From Chloroflexota bacterium (GTDB lineage: Bacteria > Chloroflexota > Anaerolineae > Anaerolineales > Anaerolineaceae), in contig JAEKNU010000003.1 of assembly GCA_016838895.1 (NCBI GenBank), positions 92,707 through 156,706 on the forward strand: a stretch of DNA of 64,000 nucleotides. The letters run 5' to 3'. The notes beneath the pieces were generated by a model, which did no database searches, was not told the DNA's origin, and saw nothing but the letters and a program-made list of their open reading frames with translations. Shown here piece after piece: positions 1 through 8,670 of the stretch. Positions within the stretch are counted from its first letter, which is position 1. Each line of letters begins with the position of its first letter. The position numbers and the translations under genes were made by a program.

Positions 1-609
1 CCAAGTTATGGCATCCTGGGTGCGTTCCATATTTTACCTCCAGCATTGGCCTGGTTATGGCGATTGGTTGCACCTAGAGGATATGATAATCCCAGCATTG
101 TGGATGACGATATCATGAGCAGTGAGGGTGTCGGTTCATACTGGCCATTTGCAACTGGAAAGAAGATCAATCAGGCGAATATTTTGCTTAACCAGTTTAT
201 TGATTATCGCCGTACACGTCATATTCTGATACCAAATCAATATATCGGCGCATGGCATGTTGGCTTTATCCCTGAATGGATCACCCGCGAATATATGGCT
301 CGTAGGGGTGCTTCTCGTTTCCGTCCGGATCAAATTCGTCCTTCTCGCTGTTCGTTGCTGGGCTATGCCATGCATCAACTGCACGTTGAGGGACAACAGG
401 TTGCCCGTTGGTTCCTGCAAGTTAACACACAGCCAGAAGTCGGTGATGAAACCTATGATATTGGTGCGGGTATGTTGTATGATTTCTTCCAATCTTGTCT
501 GCATGATTTCAATAAACAAGAATTAGATCCTGTTGGACTGAAAATTATTCAATGCTGCATGGATAGAGGTTCCGTAACCGATTATGAATCAATCATTCCG
601 GTAAATTAA
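1..609 (+). CDS. C-terminal part of a DUF4914-like protein (5' end outside window)
   Basis: Frame 1 is open from base 1 (PSYGILGAFHILPPALAWLWRLVAPRG...); motifs SSEGVGSYWPFATGK and RWFLQVNTQPEVGDE resemble DUF4914 proteins; stop at 607-609. Confidence 0.6.
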   Translation, partial: PSYGILGAFHILPPALAWLWRLVAPRGYDNPSIVDDDIMSSEGVGSYWPFATGKKINQANILLNQFIDYRRTRHILIPNQYIGAWHVGFIPEWITREYMARRGASRFRPDQIRPSRCSLLGYAMHQLHVEGQQVARWFLQVNTQPEVGDETYDIGAGMLYDFFQSCLHDFNKQELDPVGLKIIQCCMDRGSVTDYESIIPVN

Positions 610-630
610 TCAGTAGTATTTGAAGATATA

Positions 631-659
631 AGCGCTCAGAATTACCTGAGCGCTTTTTG
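631..659 (+). terminator. Intrinsic terminator
   Basis: AGCGCTCAG-AATTAC-CTGAGCGCT-TTTTGTTT, perfect 9-bp stem plus T tract after the first CDS. Confidence 0.9.
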
Positions 660-765
660 TTTACGTACTGACATAACCTTTCACCAGATCAGCATGCCAT
701 CTTCACAGGTTCTACATATCTGACATTTATGATTGGATCAATCATAAAAACCTGGAGTGGTGAGT

Positions 766-1596
766 ATGGATAAAAACAAAACGAATCGGAAAATAAAAAT
801 CCGCCCATGGATTCAGATTTTCTTCTTTAGTCTGATCGCCTTGATATCAATCAATCATATCCTCGCAGAGGGTGGTGGAGGTATATCCTTTTTGTCCAAC
901 GCCTCATTACATGCTTTATGTCCCTTTGGTGGTGTGGTTAGTTTGTATCAATACCTGACTGTTGGCACAATGGTACAAAAAATTCATGAATCTTCTTTTG
1001 TATTAATGGTACTGGTATTATTTCTCTCAATCCTGTTTGGACCAGTCTTTTGCGGTTGGGTATGTCCATTGGGCAGCATTCAGGAATGGGTTGGAAAATT
1101 GGGGAAACGACTTTTCAAGAGACGCTACAATCATTTCATTCCGCACCGTATTGATCGTTGGCTGCGCTATTTGCGCTATCTCGTACTGGGTTGGGTGGTA
1201 TATATGACTGCTTACAGCGGCGTTTTGATGTTTGCTAATATTGACCCTTACTACGCACTTTTCAATTTCTGGACTGGAGATGTTGCCATCGCTGGCTTGA
1301 TCATTTTGGGCGTTACCCTGACATCTTCTCTGATCGTAGAGCGTCCATGGTGTAAATATGCCTGTCCTTATGGTGCATTGCTTGGCCTGACAAATTTGTT
1401 TCGGGTGTTTGCCATCAAGCGACAGGAAAGCTCCTGCATTCAATGCAATGCCTGTACACGAAATTGCCCAATGAATATTCCCGTAGATACTGTAAAAACG
1501 GTTAGAAATCATCAATGTATCAGTTGCCTTGAATGTACATCTGAAGCAAGTTGCCCTATCCCGGCAACAGTGGATTTGAAAGTAGGAGGAAAATAA
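766..1596 (+). CDS. Membrane polyferredoxin, 4Fe-4S binding protein (NapH/YccM/CcoG-like)
   Basis: CGWVCPLG, CKYACPYGALLG, CIQCNACTRNCP and CISCLECTSEASCP clusters with TM segments; ATG at 766 preceded by GGAGTGGTGAG (the track uses GTG 757). Confidence 0.85.
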   Translation: MDKNKTNRKIKIRPWIQIFFFSLIALISINHILAEGGGGISFLSNASLHALCPFGGVVSLYQYLTVGTMVQKIHESSFVLMVLVLFLSILFGPVFCGWVCPLGSIQEWVGKLGKRLFKRRYNHFIPHRIDRWLRYLRYLVLGWVVYMTAYSGVLMFANIDPYYALFNFWTGDVAIAGLIILGVTLTSSLIVERPWCKYACPYGALLGLTNLFRVFAIKRQESSCIQCNACTRNCPMNIPVDTVKTVRNHQCISCLECTSEASCPIPATVDLKVGGK

Positions 1597-1597
1597 G

Positions 1598-2389
1598 ATG
1601 CGTATTCCATCAAAATGGTTAGCTGGCATTACTATATTTTTCATCTTTGGCGGTATCATGGCCAGCACCTGGTTAGGCTGGTGGCAAACAAAGTCAACAA
1701 AAGTACCGGCAAGATTTTCATCTGAAAATTATATCGAGCAATACAATCCGGCTGATATCCGTGGATCATATACCTTTGGTGAAGTAAGTTCACTGTTCAA
1801 TATACCTTTATCAGATTTAAAAATCGCCTTTGCTTTATCTTACGATGACATTTCAATAATACAGTTGAATCAATTAGAAGAAATATTTACGGAGGCAGCA
1901 GATAACGGTAAAGAAATTGGCACCTCATCCGTTCAACTTTTTACCGCATATTACAACAATCTACCCTTTGATGCAATGGATGAATATCTTCCTCAATCTG
2001 CAGTATCCATTTTGCTGGAAAAAGCTCAGCTCAGCGTGGAAAGAATAACTTATCTGGAATCTCATACTGTCAACCTGGATGACTTTGGAATCAATGAGGA
2101 AATTCCAGCGCCAATTCCGGCCAACGAACAAGAAAAACAGGATGAAGGAGCTTCTGTTGAACCAATCCTTACTGAACAAGAACACAGTGAAACAGAAGAC
2201 TATATCATTAAAGGAAATACTACCTTTCGTGAAGTATTGGATTGGGGCGTTTCTGAGGAAACCATCAAAAGTATTTTAGGAAACCCCATGCCAAATCCCC
2301 TCTTTACGGTTAAAGATTATTGTATGCAGGAAGGACTATCATTTGGCAGCATTAAAGCCAGTTTACAACTTGAAGTGCCAGCGAATTAG
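1598..2389 (+). CDS. Membrane-anchored protein of unknown function with three diverged helical repeats
   Basis: N-terminal TM helix; repeats GSYTFGEVSSLFNIPLSDLKIAFAL / GNTTFREVLDWGVSEETIKSILG / PLFTVKDYCMQEGLSFGSIKASLQL; starts 2 nt after the polyferredoxin stop, RBS GGAGGAAAAT. Confidence 0.75.
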   Translation: MRIPSKWLAGITIFFIFGGIMASTWLGWWQTKSTKVPARFSSENYIEQYNPADIRGSYTFGEVSSLFNIPLSDLKIAFALSYDDISIIQLNQLEEIFTEAADNGKEIGTSSVQLFTAYYNNLPFDAMDEYLPQSAVSILLEKAQLSVERITYLESHTVNLDDFGINEEIPAPIPANEQEKQDEGASVEPILTEQEHSETEDYIIKGNTTFREVLDWGVSEETIKSILGNPMPNPLFTVKDYCMQEGLSFGSIKASLQLEVPAN

Positions 2390-2403
2390 TAATTTGAATG
2401 CAT

Positions 2404-2440
2404 AAAAAACCACTGCCTTGTATCAGGCAGTGGTTTTCTT
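2404..2440. terminator. Bidirectional intrinsic terminator
   Basis: AAAACCACTGCC-TTGTATCA-GGCAGTGGTTTTCTTT between convergent genes. Confidence 0.9.
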
Positions 2441-3021
2441 TATACAGCATCAGCCATTACCCAATATTGTGTGCCATCCTTTGAGCGATCCATCAAGCGA
2501 TACTCGATCAATGCCCGCCGTAAACTGGCAGTATCATCACTGTAGCCTAACAAAATTTCATCCACTTCCTGCCCGGAATAAATTTTCCCTTTCTCAAATG
2601 CCTTAAATACATGATGAACAATGATTGAAAATTTCTTTTCAGCTTTTGGAAAAGCCGTTATCTGTCCCTGGTCATTTAGGAAGGTTTTCAATACTTTTTC
2701 TTCGTATGATAATGGAGATAATTGTTGATGCAACTTTGGCAATACCTCACTACTCAAAATGCGCTGAGACATTTCCTGCAATGTGTCTGTATGCAAGGAA
2801 TAACGATAATAATGGCCTTCAGGAATAGCAGATACCAGCCCTGCTTTTGCCAATCGTGATAGATGATGTGATGTCGTGGAAACACTAACTTCTAACATAT
2901 TGGCGATCTCCTCCACTGTATGAGCTTCTTGTGCAAGAATACCAATAATGCGCAAACGGTTTTGGTCCGCAAGCGCCTTGAAAAAAGTTAATAATGCTTC
3001 GGAATGATCTTGATCGCTCAT
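2440..3021 (-). CDS. ArsR-family transcriptional regulator with C-terminal DUF2087 domain
   Basis: LLTFFKALADQNRLRIIGILAQEAHTVEEIANMLEVSVSTTSHHLSRLAKAGLV wHTH; C-terminal LKTFLNDQGQITAFPKAEKK...RRALIEYRLMDRS is DUF2087-like. ATG at 3021 with AGGAGG upstream (track start 3117 lies in the promoter). Confidence 0.88.
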   Translation of the reverse strand: MSDQDHSEALLTFFKALADQNRLRIIGILAQEAHTVEEIANMLEVSVSTTSHHLSRLAKAGLVSAIPEGHYYRYSLHTDTLQEMSQRILSSEVLPKLHQQLSPLSYEEKVLKTFLNDQGQITAFPKAEKKFSIIVHHVFKAFEKGKIYSGQEVDEILLGYSDDTASLRRALIEYRLMDRSKDGTQYWVMADAV

Positions 3022-3045
3022 TTTACCTCCTATATACATCGTTAT

Positions 3046-3065
3046 ATTTCGATAGTTATCGAAAT
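3046..3065. promoter_or_regulatory. Perfect palindromic operator candidate of the ArsR-type regulator
   Basis: ATTTCGATA-GT-TATCGAAAT: perfect 9-bp arms, overlapping the predicted +1 of the regulator's own promoter. Confidence 0.75.
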
Positions 3066-3066
3066 A

Positions 3067-3095
3067 ATTATATGGTGGTTTTTTTTGCCTGTCAA
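3067..3095 (-). promoter_or_regulatory. Consensus sigma70-type promoter of the ArsR-type regulator
   Basis: Minus strand TTGACA (3095-3090), 17-bp spacer, TATAAT (3072-3067). Confidence 0.85.
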
Positions 3096-3187
3096 TATAG
3101 TTAACATGAACGCGCAACTTCTACTCCTTGCCAGCGTATATCAGTTGTAAAGAAATAAAATATATATATAAAAAAGAGGAGTTCACT

Positions 3188-3883
3188 ATGGAATGGTTAA
3201 ATAAATATTTCAAGGTGATCACAGAAAAACAAACTTATTTAAACATCGTCTACCTTGCGTTCGCATTTCCTTTGGGGCTGGCATACTTCATCTTCCTGGT
3301 GACAGGATTATCGTTAGGGATCGGTTTAGTAATTATTTGGGTGGGCCTCCTGGTACTACTACTTGTTTATGCCATATGGTACGGTTTGCTGGTGGTTGAA
3401 CGGTACTTGGCCAATCTACTGCTGAATGCTGATATTCCGCCTATGTTAAAACAGGATTTGTCCGGAAAAACCATCTGGCAGAAGTTTACAACCACAATGC
3501 AAAGTCCTGTTACCTGGAAAGGCTTGTTTTTTCTGTTTATGAAATTCCCAATAGGATTATTCTCATTTGTTGTTCTTGTTACATTAGGCAGCATTGCATT
3601 CAGCTTGATATCAGCGCCGATTTATTACAACTGGTTTCCAGCACATGTAAACGTTACCTTCGATCGCCATGCGTTTAATTCTTTCTGGCTGATAGACACC
3701 CTACCAGAAGCGATTGTAATTTGCATTCTCGGATTGTTAATCACACCCTTATTTTTGACGATATTCAATTTTATAGCCACTTTGTCTGCAAAATTTGCAC
3801 AGGCAATGCTATCTGATTCGACACAACCGGTAGATACTATCACAGATGGTGAAGTTCCTGTTGAGATAAATCAAGACAGTTAA
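3188..3883 (+). CDS. Multi-TM 'putative sensor' domain membrane protein
   Basis: Several hydrophobic segments with pattern YLNIVYLAFAFPLGLAYFIFLVTGLSLGIGLVIIWVG...; RBS AGAGGAG before ATG 3188. Confidence 0.75.
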   Translation: MEWLNKYFKVITEKQTYLNIVYLAFAFPLGLAYFIFLVTGLSLGIGLVIIWVGLLVLLLVYAIWYGLLVVERYLANLLLNADIPPMLKQDLSGKTIWQKFTTTMQSPVTWKGLFFLFMKFPIGLFSFVVLVTLGSIAFSLISAPIYYNWFPAHVNVTFDRHAFNSFWLIDTLPEAIVICILGLLITPLFLTIFNFIATLSAKFAQAMLSDSTQPVDTITDGEVPVEINQDS

Positions 3884-3915
3884 TCATAGATAATTATTCC
3901 CCTCCCTCATGCAGA

Positions 3916-3948
3916 GCTCCCCAGCACCTATGAAATCTGGGGAGTTCT
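3916..3948 (+). terminator. Hairpin, probable terminator
   Basis: CTCCCCAG-N12-CTGGGGAG followed by TTCTC (weak T tract). Confidence 0.5.
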
Positions 3949-4075
3949 CAACTTTAACACATCAATTTTCAGAAAAGATCAAGCAATTTGGTTAATCCCT
4001 ACCCACAGAAACGAGTACAATGAAGGAACGAAATAATCAAATGAGATGAAGCAAATTAAGCAGAGGAACACAAAT

Positions 4076-4510
4076 ATGAAAAAAGAATTATCCATCATCA
4101 AGGTATTGTTAACAGATTACATCTGCTTCACGGCCTGGCTGGCTCCGTTGGTTTTTCTTATAGCATATATTTTTACACAAGGGAAAATTGAGTCAACATC
4201 GGGTAATTTGTTATATCTCACCATTGGATGTACAGGTGTTGGTTTTATGTTGATTCTCTGGCGTATCTGGCTATTTCGTGATGTATTTGAGAATGGGCAA
4301 ATCGTAGAAGGTCAAATTGCCAAAATTTTCTTTTACCGCTCCAGAGGAACGGTAAAGTTCACATATATTTTCCACGACCAACAATATACCAAGAGCTGTG
4401 TGATCCAGAAATTTGCTCGTAATTTTAGCTATCAGATTGGAGATCGTATCTCAGTTGTGCTAGATCCACAAAACCCCAAACGTGCATTTGTTGTTGAATT
4501 TTACACATAA
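4076..4510 (+). CDS. DUF3592-like small membrane protein
   Basis: Two TM helices followed by VEGQIAKIFFYRSRGTVKFTYIFHDQQYTKS...GDRISVVLDPQNPKRAFV; RBS AGAGGAAC before ATG 4076. Confidence 0.6.
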   Translation: MKKELSIIKVLLTDYICFTAWLAPLVFLIAYIFTQGKIESTSGNLLYLTIGCTGVGFMLILWRIWLFRDVFENGQIVEGQIAKIFFYRSRGTVKFTYIFHDQQYTKSCVIQKFARNFSYQIGDRISVVLDPQNPKRAFVVEFYT

Positions 4511-4536
4511 CAGTCCTCCCTGAATTCAGTAAAATC

Positions 4537-5268
4537 CTACAATCCATTTTCTGCTAATAATTGATTATTTTCAATCAACTCCGAAGGATCACCATCAGCC
4601 ATGATTTGTCCATGATTCATTAAAACCACCCTGGTGAAACTCTTTTGCGCAAATGCAAGATCATGTGTGGCAACAATCAGTGTTTGAGGCAATGTCTCAA
4701 TCAGGCTGATTAACTTACGACGAGCACGAGGATCTAATCCTGCCGTAGGCTCATCAAAGACTAAAATTTCTGGCTGCATTGCTAATACTGTTGCAATTGC
4801 TATGCGTTTCTTCTCCCCCATACTGAGATGATAAGTGACTCGCTCAGAAAATCCCAGCATCTCCACATCCTTCAGCGCCTGATCCACTCGTTTTTCAATC
4901 TCCATTGGAGATAATCCCATGTAAATGGGTCCGTAAGCAATATCATCAAATACGGTAGGTGAAAATAATTGATCATCCGGCGATTGAAAAACCAGTCCAA
5001 CTTTTGCACGAATCTTTTTTAAATTCGATTTCACCAGTGCATAGCCATTGATATTGATCTCACCCTGCCCTGCATATATCCCATTCAAATGCAGTAATAA
5101 TGTTGACTTACCGGCACCGTTCTGCCCGATTAAGGCGATTTTTTCACCAGCATTAATCGTCAGGGAAATATCCCGTAAAGCCTGATATCCATTCGGATAA
5201 TGATAATTCAAATGATTGATATGAATGATTGCTTCAGGTTTCATTTTTTTATCCAAAAAGGTATCCAA
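4537..5268 (-). CDS. cbiO: ECF/CbiO-type ABC transporter ATP-binding protein
   Basis: Walker A GQNGAGKST, LSMGEKKRIAIATVLAMQPEILVFDEPTAGLDPRARR; overlaps the T-component gene. Confidence 0.85.
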   Translation of the reverse strand: MDTFLDKKMKPEAIIHINHLNYHYPNGYQALRDISLTINAGEKIALIGQNGAGKSTLLLHLNGIYAGQGEININGYALVKSNLKKIRAKVGLVFQSPDDQLFSPTVFDDIAYGPIYMGLSPMEIEKRVDQALKDVEMLGFSERVTYHLSMGEKKRIAIATVLAMQPEILVFDEPTAGLDPRARRKLISLIETLPQTLIVATHDLAFAQKSFTRVVLMNHGQIMADGDPSELIENNQLLAENGL

Positions 5269-6061
5269 TCATCAACAGGAACAAACAAAATAATATCCAA
5301 AAGACAATAATCACCTTTTGACGTACTTCCAGTTCTGGTTGAGGCATTAGTCGAATTTCACCATCAAATCCTCGGGAGAGCATCGCAAAATATACCCTTT
5401 CGCTTTGTTCCAATGATTGCACAAATAAACTGCCTGCCATTGATCCAGTGACTTTGGCCTGCCACACCGTATGATTTATCCTGGATTTGTGATGACCGTT
5501 GATATTCACACTGCGTGCTGCCCGGGCACGCATCATGCGCTGTGCTTTATTGACCATTATGGATAAATAACGCCACATCAAGCGGAAAATCATCACAATC
5601 ATTTTAGGTGCCCGGTATACACGCATTGCGTTCAATAAATCCATCATCTGGGTTGTCGCAGCTAATAATATGGCAATATGTACGGAAAACCATGATTTTA
5701 GAAGTATATGAACAAAGCGTTCAATACCGGCAATTGAGATTGTCATTGGCATTTTTAAGAATTCAAATTCAGCAAATACGATTCCATCTGTTGTAAATAA
5801 TATTGGCAATGCCGCCAACAAGAAAGGAATCGCAATTAGTGAACGACTATATAATACCGTAAAAGGAATTTCCGAAGCAATTTGTAATCCTAGAATAGTC
5901 ATAAATAGAAAAAGGAGTACAGGCCAGGCTCCTTGTGGCAACGCTCCAATAAGCACGATTAAAGCAAATGCGGCTGGCAACTTGATACGTGCATCAAGTT
6001 CATGTAAATTGCTTTCAATATCAACATATAAACCAAATGCTGTTCTTGCCGGATTGTTCAT
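5249..6061 (-). CDS. cbiQ: ECF/CbiQ-type transmembrane (T) component
   Basis: CbiQ-like N-terminus DIESNLHELDARIKLPAAFALI, coupling motif MRARAARSV. Confidence 0.8.
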   Translation of the reverse strand: MNNPARTAFGLYVDIESNLHELDARIKLPAAFALIVLIGALPQGAWPVLLFLFMTILGLQIASEIPFTVLYSRSLIAIPFLLAALPILFTTDGIVFAEFEFLKMPMTISIAGIERFVHILLKSWFSVHIAILLAATTQMMDLLNAMRVYRAPKMIVMIFRLMWRYLSIMVNKAQRMMRARAARSVNINGHHKSRINHTVWQAKVTGSMAGSLFVQSLEQSERVYFAMLSRGFDGEIRLMPQPELEVRQKVIIVFWILFCLFLLMIGYLFG

Positions 6062-6249
6062 CGTATGCCTCAGGCGCTAATTATACTGCAACTGATTGCA
6101 ATTGCAAATTCGGGCTGCAAACCCAATCTACTTAACACGCCATATGCCTACACGCTGCCCATTAGCTTTTACAATATTTTCTTTATACCTATTTCTTCAA
6201 TAGTACGTTCTTTGGTACAATACCTGAAACAAAGAGTAGAGGAGCATCT

Positions 6250-6885
6250 ATGGCAAAGAGAATTGTTCTGGTTGCTGGTAATATCGGATCAGGAAAGACA
6301 TCTTTAACAGAACGGATTGGTGAACGCATGGGCTGGCGAACTGCTTTTGAATCCGTAGTTGATAATCCGTATTTATCTGATTTCTATGCAGATATGAAAA
6401 CCTGGTCATTCCATCTACAGGTCTTCTTTCTTGGACATCGTGCAAAACAATATCTTGAGTTATGGGAAGATCCCCGATCCGCCATATTGGATCGCAGTAT
6501 TTACGAAGACGCCTATATTTTCGCGCGTGCTTTACATCATATGGGAAATCTTAGTGAAACGGATTATCAATCTTATCGTCAATTATTTGATCTGGTAATT
6601 AATCGTCTTCCTGCACCCGCCTTGTTGGTTTACCTACAAGCCCCTGTACCGATCTTATTGAAAAGAATTCAGCAGCGCGCGCGTTCAATGGAGACCGGAA
6701 TATCAGCAGATTATCTCGAATTACTTGATACCTACTACGCAGATTGGATGCAAAATTTTGATTTGTGTCCGGTACTTACGATCCAAAGTGCTGATCTTGA
6801 TTTCGTTCACAAACCTCAACATTTAGATGTTGTGGTAGAAAAAATCCAGGATAAGTTGTCAGGAAAGGAAAAAATCGTATTTTAA
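6250..6885 (+). CDS. Deoxynucleoside kinase (dAK/dGK-type)
   Basis: P-loop GNIGSGKTSL, DRSIYEDAYIFARALH, RARSMETGISADYLELLDTYYADWM. Confidence 0.88.
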   Translation: MAKRIVLVAGNIGSGKTSLTERIGERMGWRTAFESVVDNPYLSDFYADMKTWSFHLQVFFLGHRAKQYLELWEDPRSAILDRSIYEDAYIFARALHHMGNLSETDYQSYRQLFDLVINRLPAPALLVYLQAPVPILLKRIQQRARSMETGISADYLELLDTYYADWMQNFDLCPVLTIQSADLDFVHKPQHLDVVVEKIQDKLSGKEKIVF

Positions 6886-6919
6886 TGTGTTTTTTACCAA
6901 ACGAATCTGTTAAATACAC

Positions 6920-6950
6920 GAATCGGCTCTTTACAAGCCGATTCTTTTTT
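6920..6950 (+). terminator. Intrinsic terminator
   Basis: GAATCGGCT-CTTTACA-AGCCGATTC-TTTTTT. Confidence 0.9.
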
Positions 6951-6995
6951 CTCATAATAGATATATGATAAATGCACACATACGAAGGAAGCGAT

Positions 6996-7877
6996 ATGTT
7001 CAGTGACGACACACAGGTTCTACGAGAAATCTCAAAGAAAATAGAAAAAATACCCCCGTTGCCCAAGATACCCCAACAAGCGATGCAATTGATGATGAAA
7101 TCAGAGTTCAACATGAAAGAGCTATCTGATATCATTTCACAAGATCAAGCATTAACCATCAAGATCCTTCGCTGGGCAAATTCAGCTTACTATGGCATTG
7201 GCAATCCGGTTAATTCCATTCATCAGGCTGTAACTTATTTGGGAGAACATATTATCTGGAGTTTATTATTAACCTCTTCCATATCCTCTGTATTAATGCA
7301 ACCTCTTCCGGGATATGATATGGAAGTCGGCTCTCTCTGGAAACATTCATTACACACGGCTATTATTGCCAGGGAATTAATGATCAAACGCGATGAAAAA
7401 ATGGCCGAAGAAGCATATACTGGTGGTTTGCTTTGTGATATCGGGAAGATCGCCATGGATGTCGCCTGGCAAGAACACAAGGCAGAAAATGTAGATACAG
7501 TCAAAGAAGAGGATTCACCGCTGGACTTCATTTTTGTGGAACAATCCTTATTTGGCATCAACCATACCATCATTGGTTCAAAAATTGCTGAAATATGGGG
7601 GTTTCCAACCACATTTCAGGAAACCATTCGGTATCACCATACGCCTTCCCGATCTGAAAAAAACCCGATCATTACTTCTGCAGTACATATATCTGACGTA
7701 ATTGTAAATTGCCTGGGCATTGGCATTGGCATTGATGGCTTGCAATATTATTTTGAACCTTTTGCTATGCAGCAATTAGGTTTGGATTATAAAGATATTG
7801 TTGATTTCATGGATAATGTGGTGGATTTACTCAAGGAAATTGAAGATTTAATGGGTTTCCCGTTGACATCATCATGA
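6996..7877 (+). CDS. HDOD domain protein
   Basis: IPPLPKIPQQAMQLMMKSEFNMKELSDIISQDQALTIKILRWANSAYYG is typical HDOD; RBS GAAGGAAG before ATG 6996. Confidence 0.85.
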   Translation: MFSDDTQVLREISKKIEKIPPLPKIPQQAMQLMMKSEFNMKELSDIISQDQALTIKILRWANSAYYGIGNPVNSIHQAVTYLGEHIIWSLLLTSSISSVLMQPLPGYDMEVGSLWKHSLHTAIIARELMIKRDEKMAEEAYTGGLLCDIGKIAMDVAWQEHKAENVDTVKEEDSPLDFIFVEQSLFGINHTIIGSKIAEIWGFPTTFQETIRYHHTPSRSEKNPIITSAVHISDVIVNCLGIGIGIDGLQYYFEPFAMQQLGLDYKDIVDFMDNVVDLLKEIEDLMGFPLTSS

Positions 7878-8014
7878 TTGCCCAACAAAACATCTCTTTA
7901 TTTGGCAACTCTGATTTATAATTCAGTTATGTTATCCAACCAATTCAAATTTTTTCGGTTGGATATTATTTTGAAATTCAGAATTAGCAAACTCGAAAAG
8001 TCATTATTACAACC

Positions 8015-8040
8015 TGCAACCTTCTGCTTTTCTTATCGTA
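8015..8040 (+). promoter_or_regulatory. Candidate ECF-sigma (sigmaW-like) promoter
   Basis: TGCAAC-N16-CGTA, 33 nt upstream of the ECF sigma gene start. Confidence 0.55.
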
Positions 8041-8073
8041 TATATAAATGAAAAAGAAACTCAGGAGAACTTT

Positions 8074-8670
8074 GTGATTAACCTTGAAGCAGAACAGCTC
8101 ACTTTAGCCCTGCAAGGGGATGAAGAAGCTTTCGGTGAAGTAGTTGAAACCTTTCAGAACCCTGTGTATAACCTGTGTTACCGTATGTTAGGAAACGCAC
8201 AGGAGGCTGAAGACGCAGCTCAAGAAACATTCTGGAGAGCTTATCAAGCACTTAACCGATACGACCAAAACCGTTCTTTCGCAACCTGGCTGCTTTCCAT
8301 TGCAGCCCATTATTGCATTGATCAACAACGAAAGCGGAAATTGCCCAGCTTTTCCATCGAATTATTACCTGAAGGGAATGTGGCGGGCAAAATCGACACA
8401 CCGGAGAAAACATATTTTCTGACTGAAGAGGAACGTCACTTGCATCTGATGCTGAATGAACTTAATCCTGAGGATAAAGCAGCCATCGTATTACGTTATT
8501 GGTACGATTTTTCAGAAAAGGAGATAAGTCAAACCTTAAAATTATCTATTAGTGCAGTAAAAAGTAGGTTACATCGCTCTAGGAAAAAACTAGCACAAAT
8601 CATTTCCGAAAACGAGCAAAGCCACTCCTATCAGAAAAGGAGGAAAAATAATGAGTCACCAGCCTTTTGA
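8074..8670 (+). CDS. ECF-type RNA polymerase sigma factor
   Basis: Region 2 YNLCYRMLGNAQEAEDAAQETFWRAYQAL; region 4 YWYDFSEKEISQTLKLSISAVKSRLHRSRKKL; GTG start with AGGAG RBS. Confidence 0.9.
   Translation: MINLEAEQLTLALQGDEEAFGEVVETFQNPVYNLCYRMLGNAQEAEDAAQETFWRAYQALNRYDQNRSFATWLLSIAAHYCIDQQRKRKLPSFSIELLPEGNVAGKIDTPEKTYFLTEEERHLHLMLNELNPEDKAAIVLRYWYDFSEKEISQTLKLSISAVKSRLHRSRKKLAQIISENEQSHSYQKRRKNNESPAF

Noticed and set aside
1027-1668. 213-aa minus-strand ORF
   Set aside because: Fully antisense to the polyferredoxin with conserved Cys motifs; no family resemblance.
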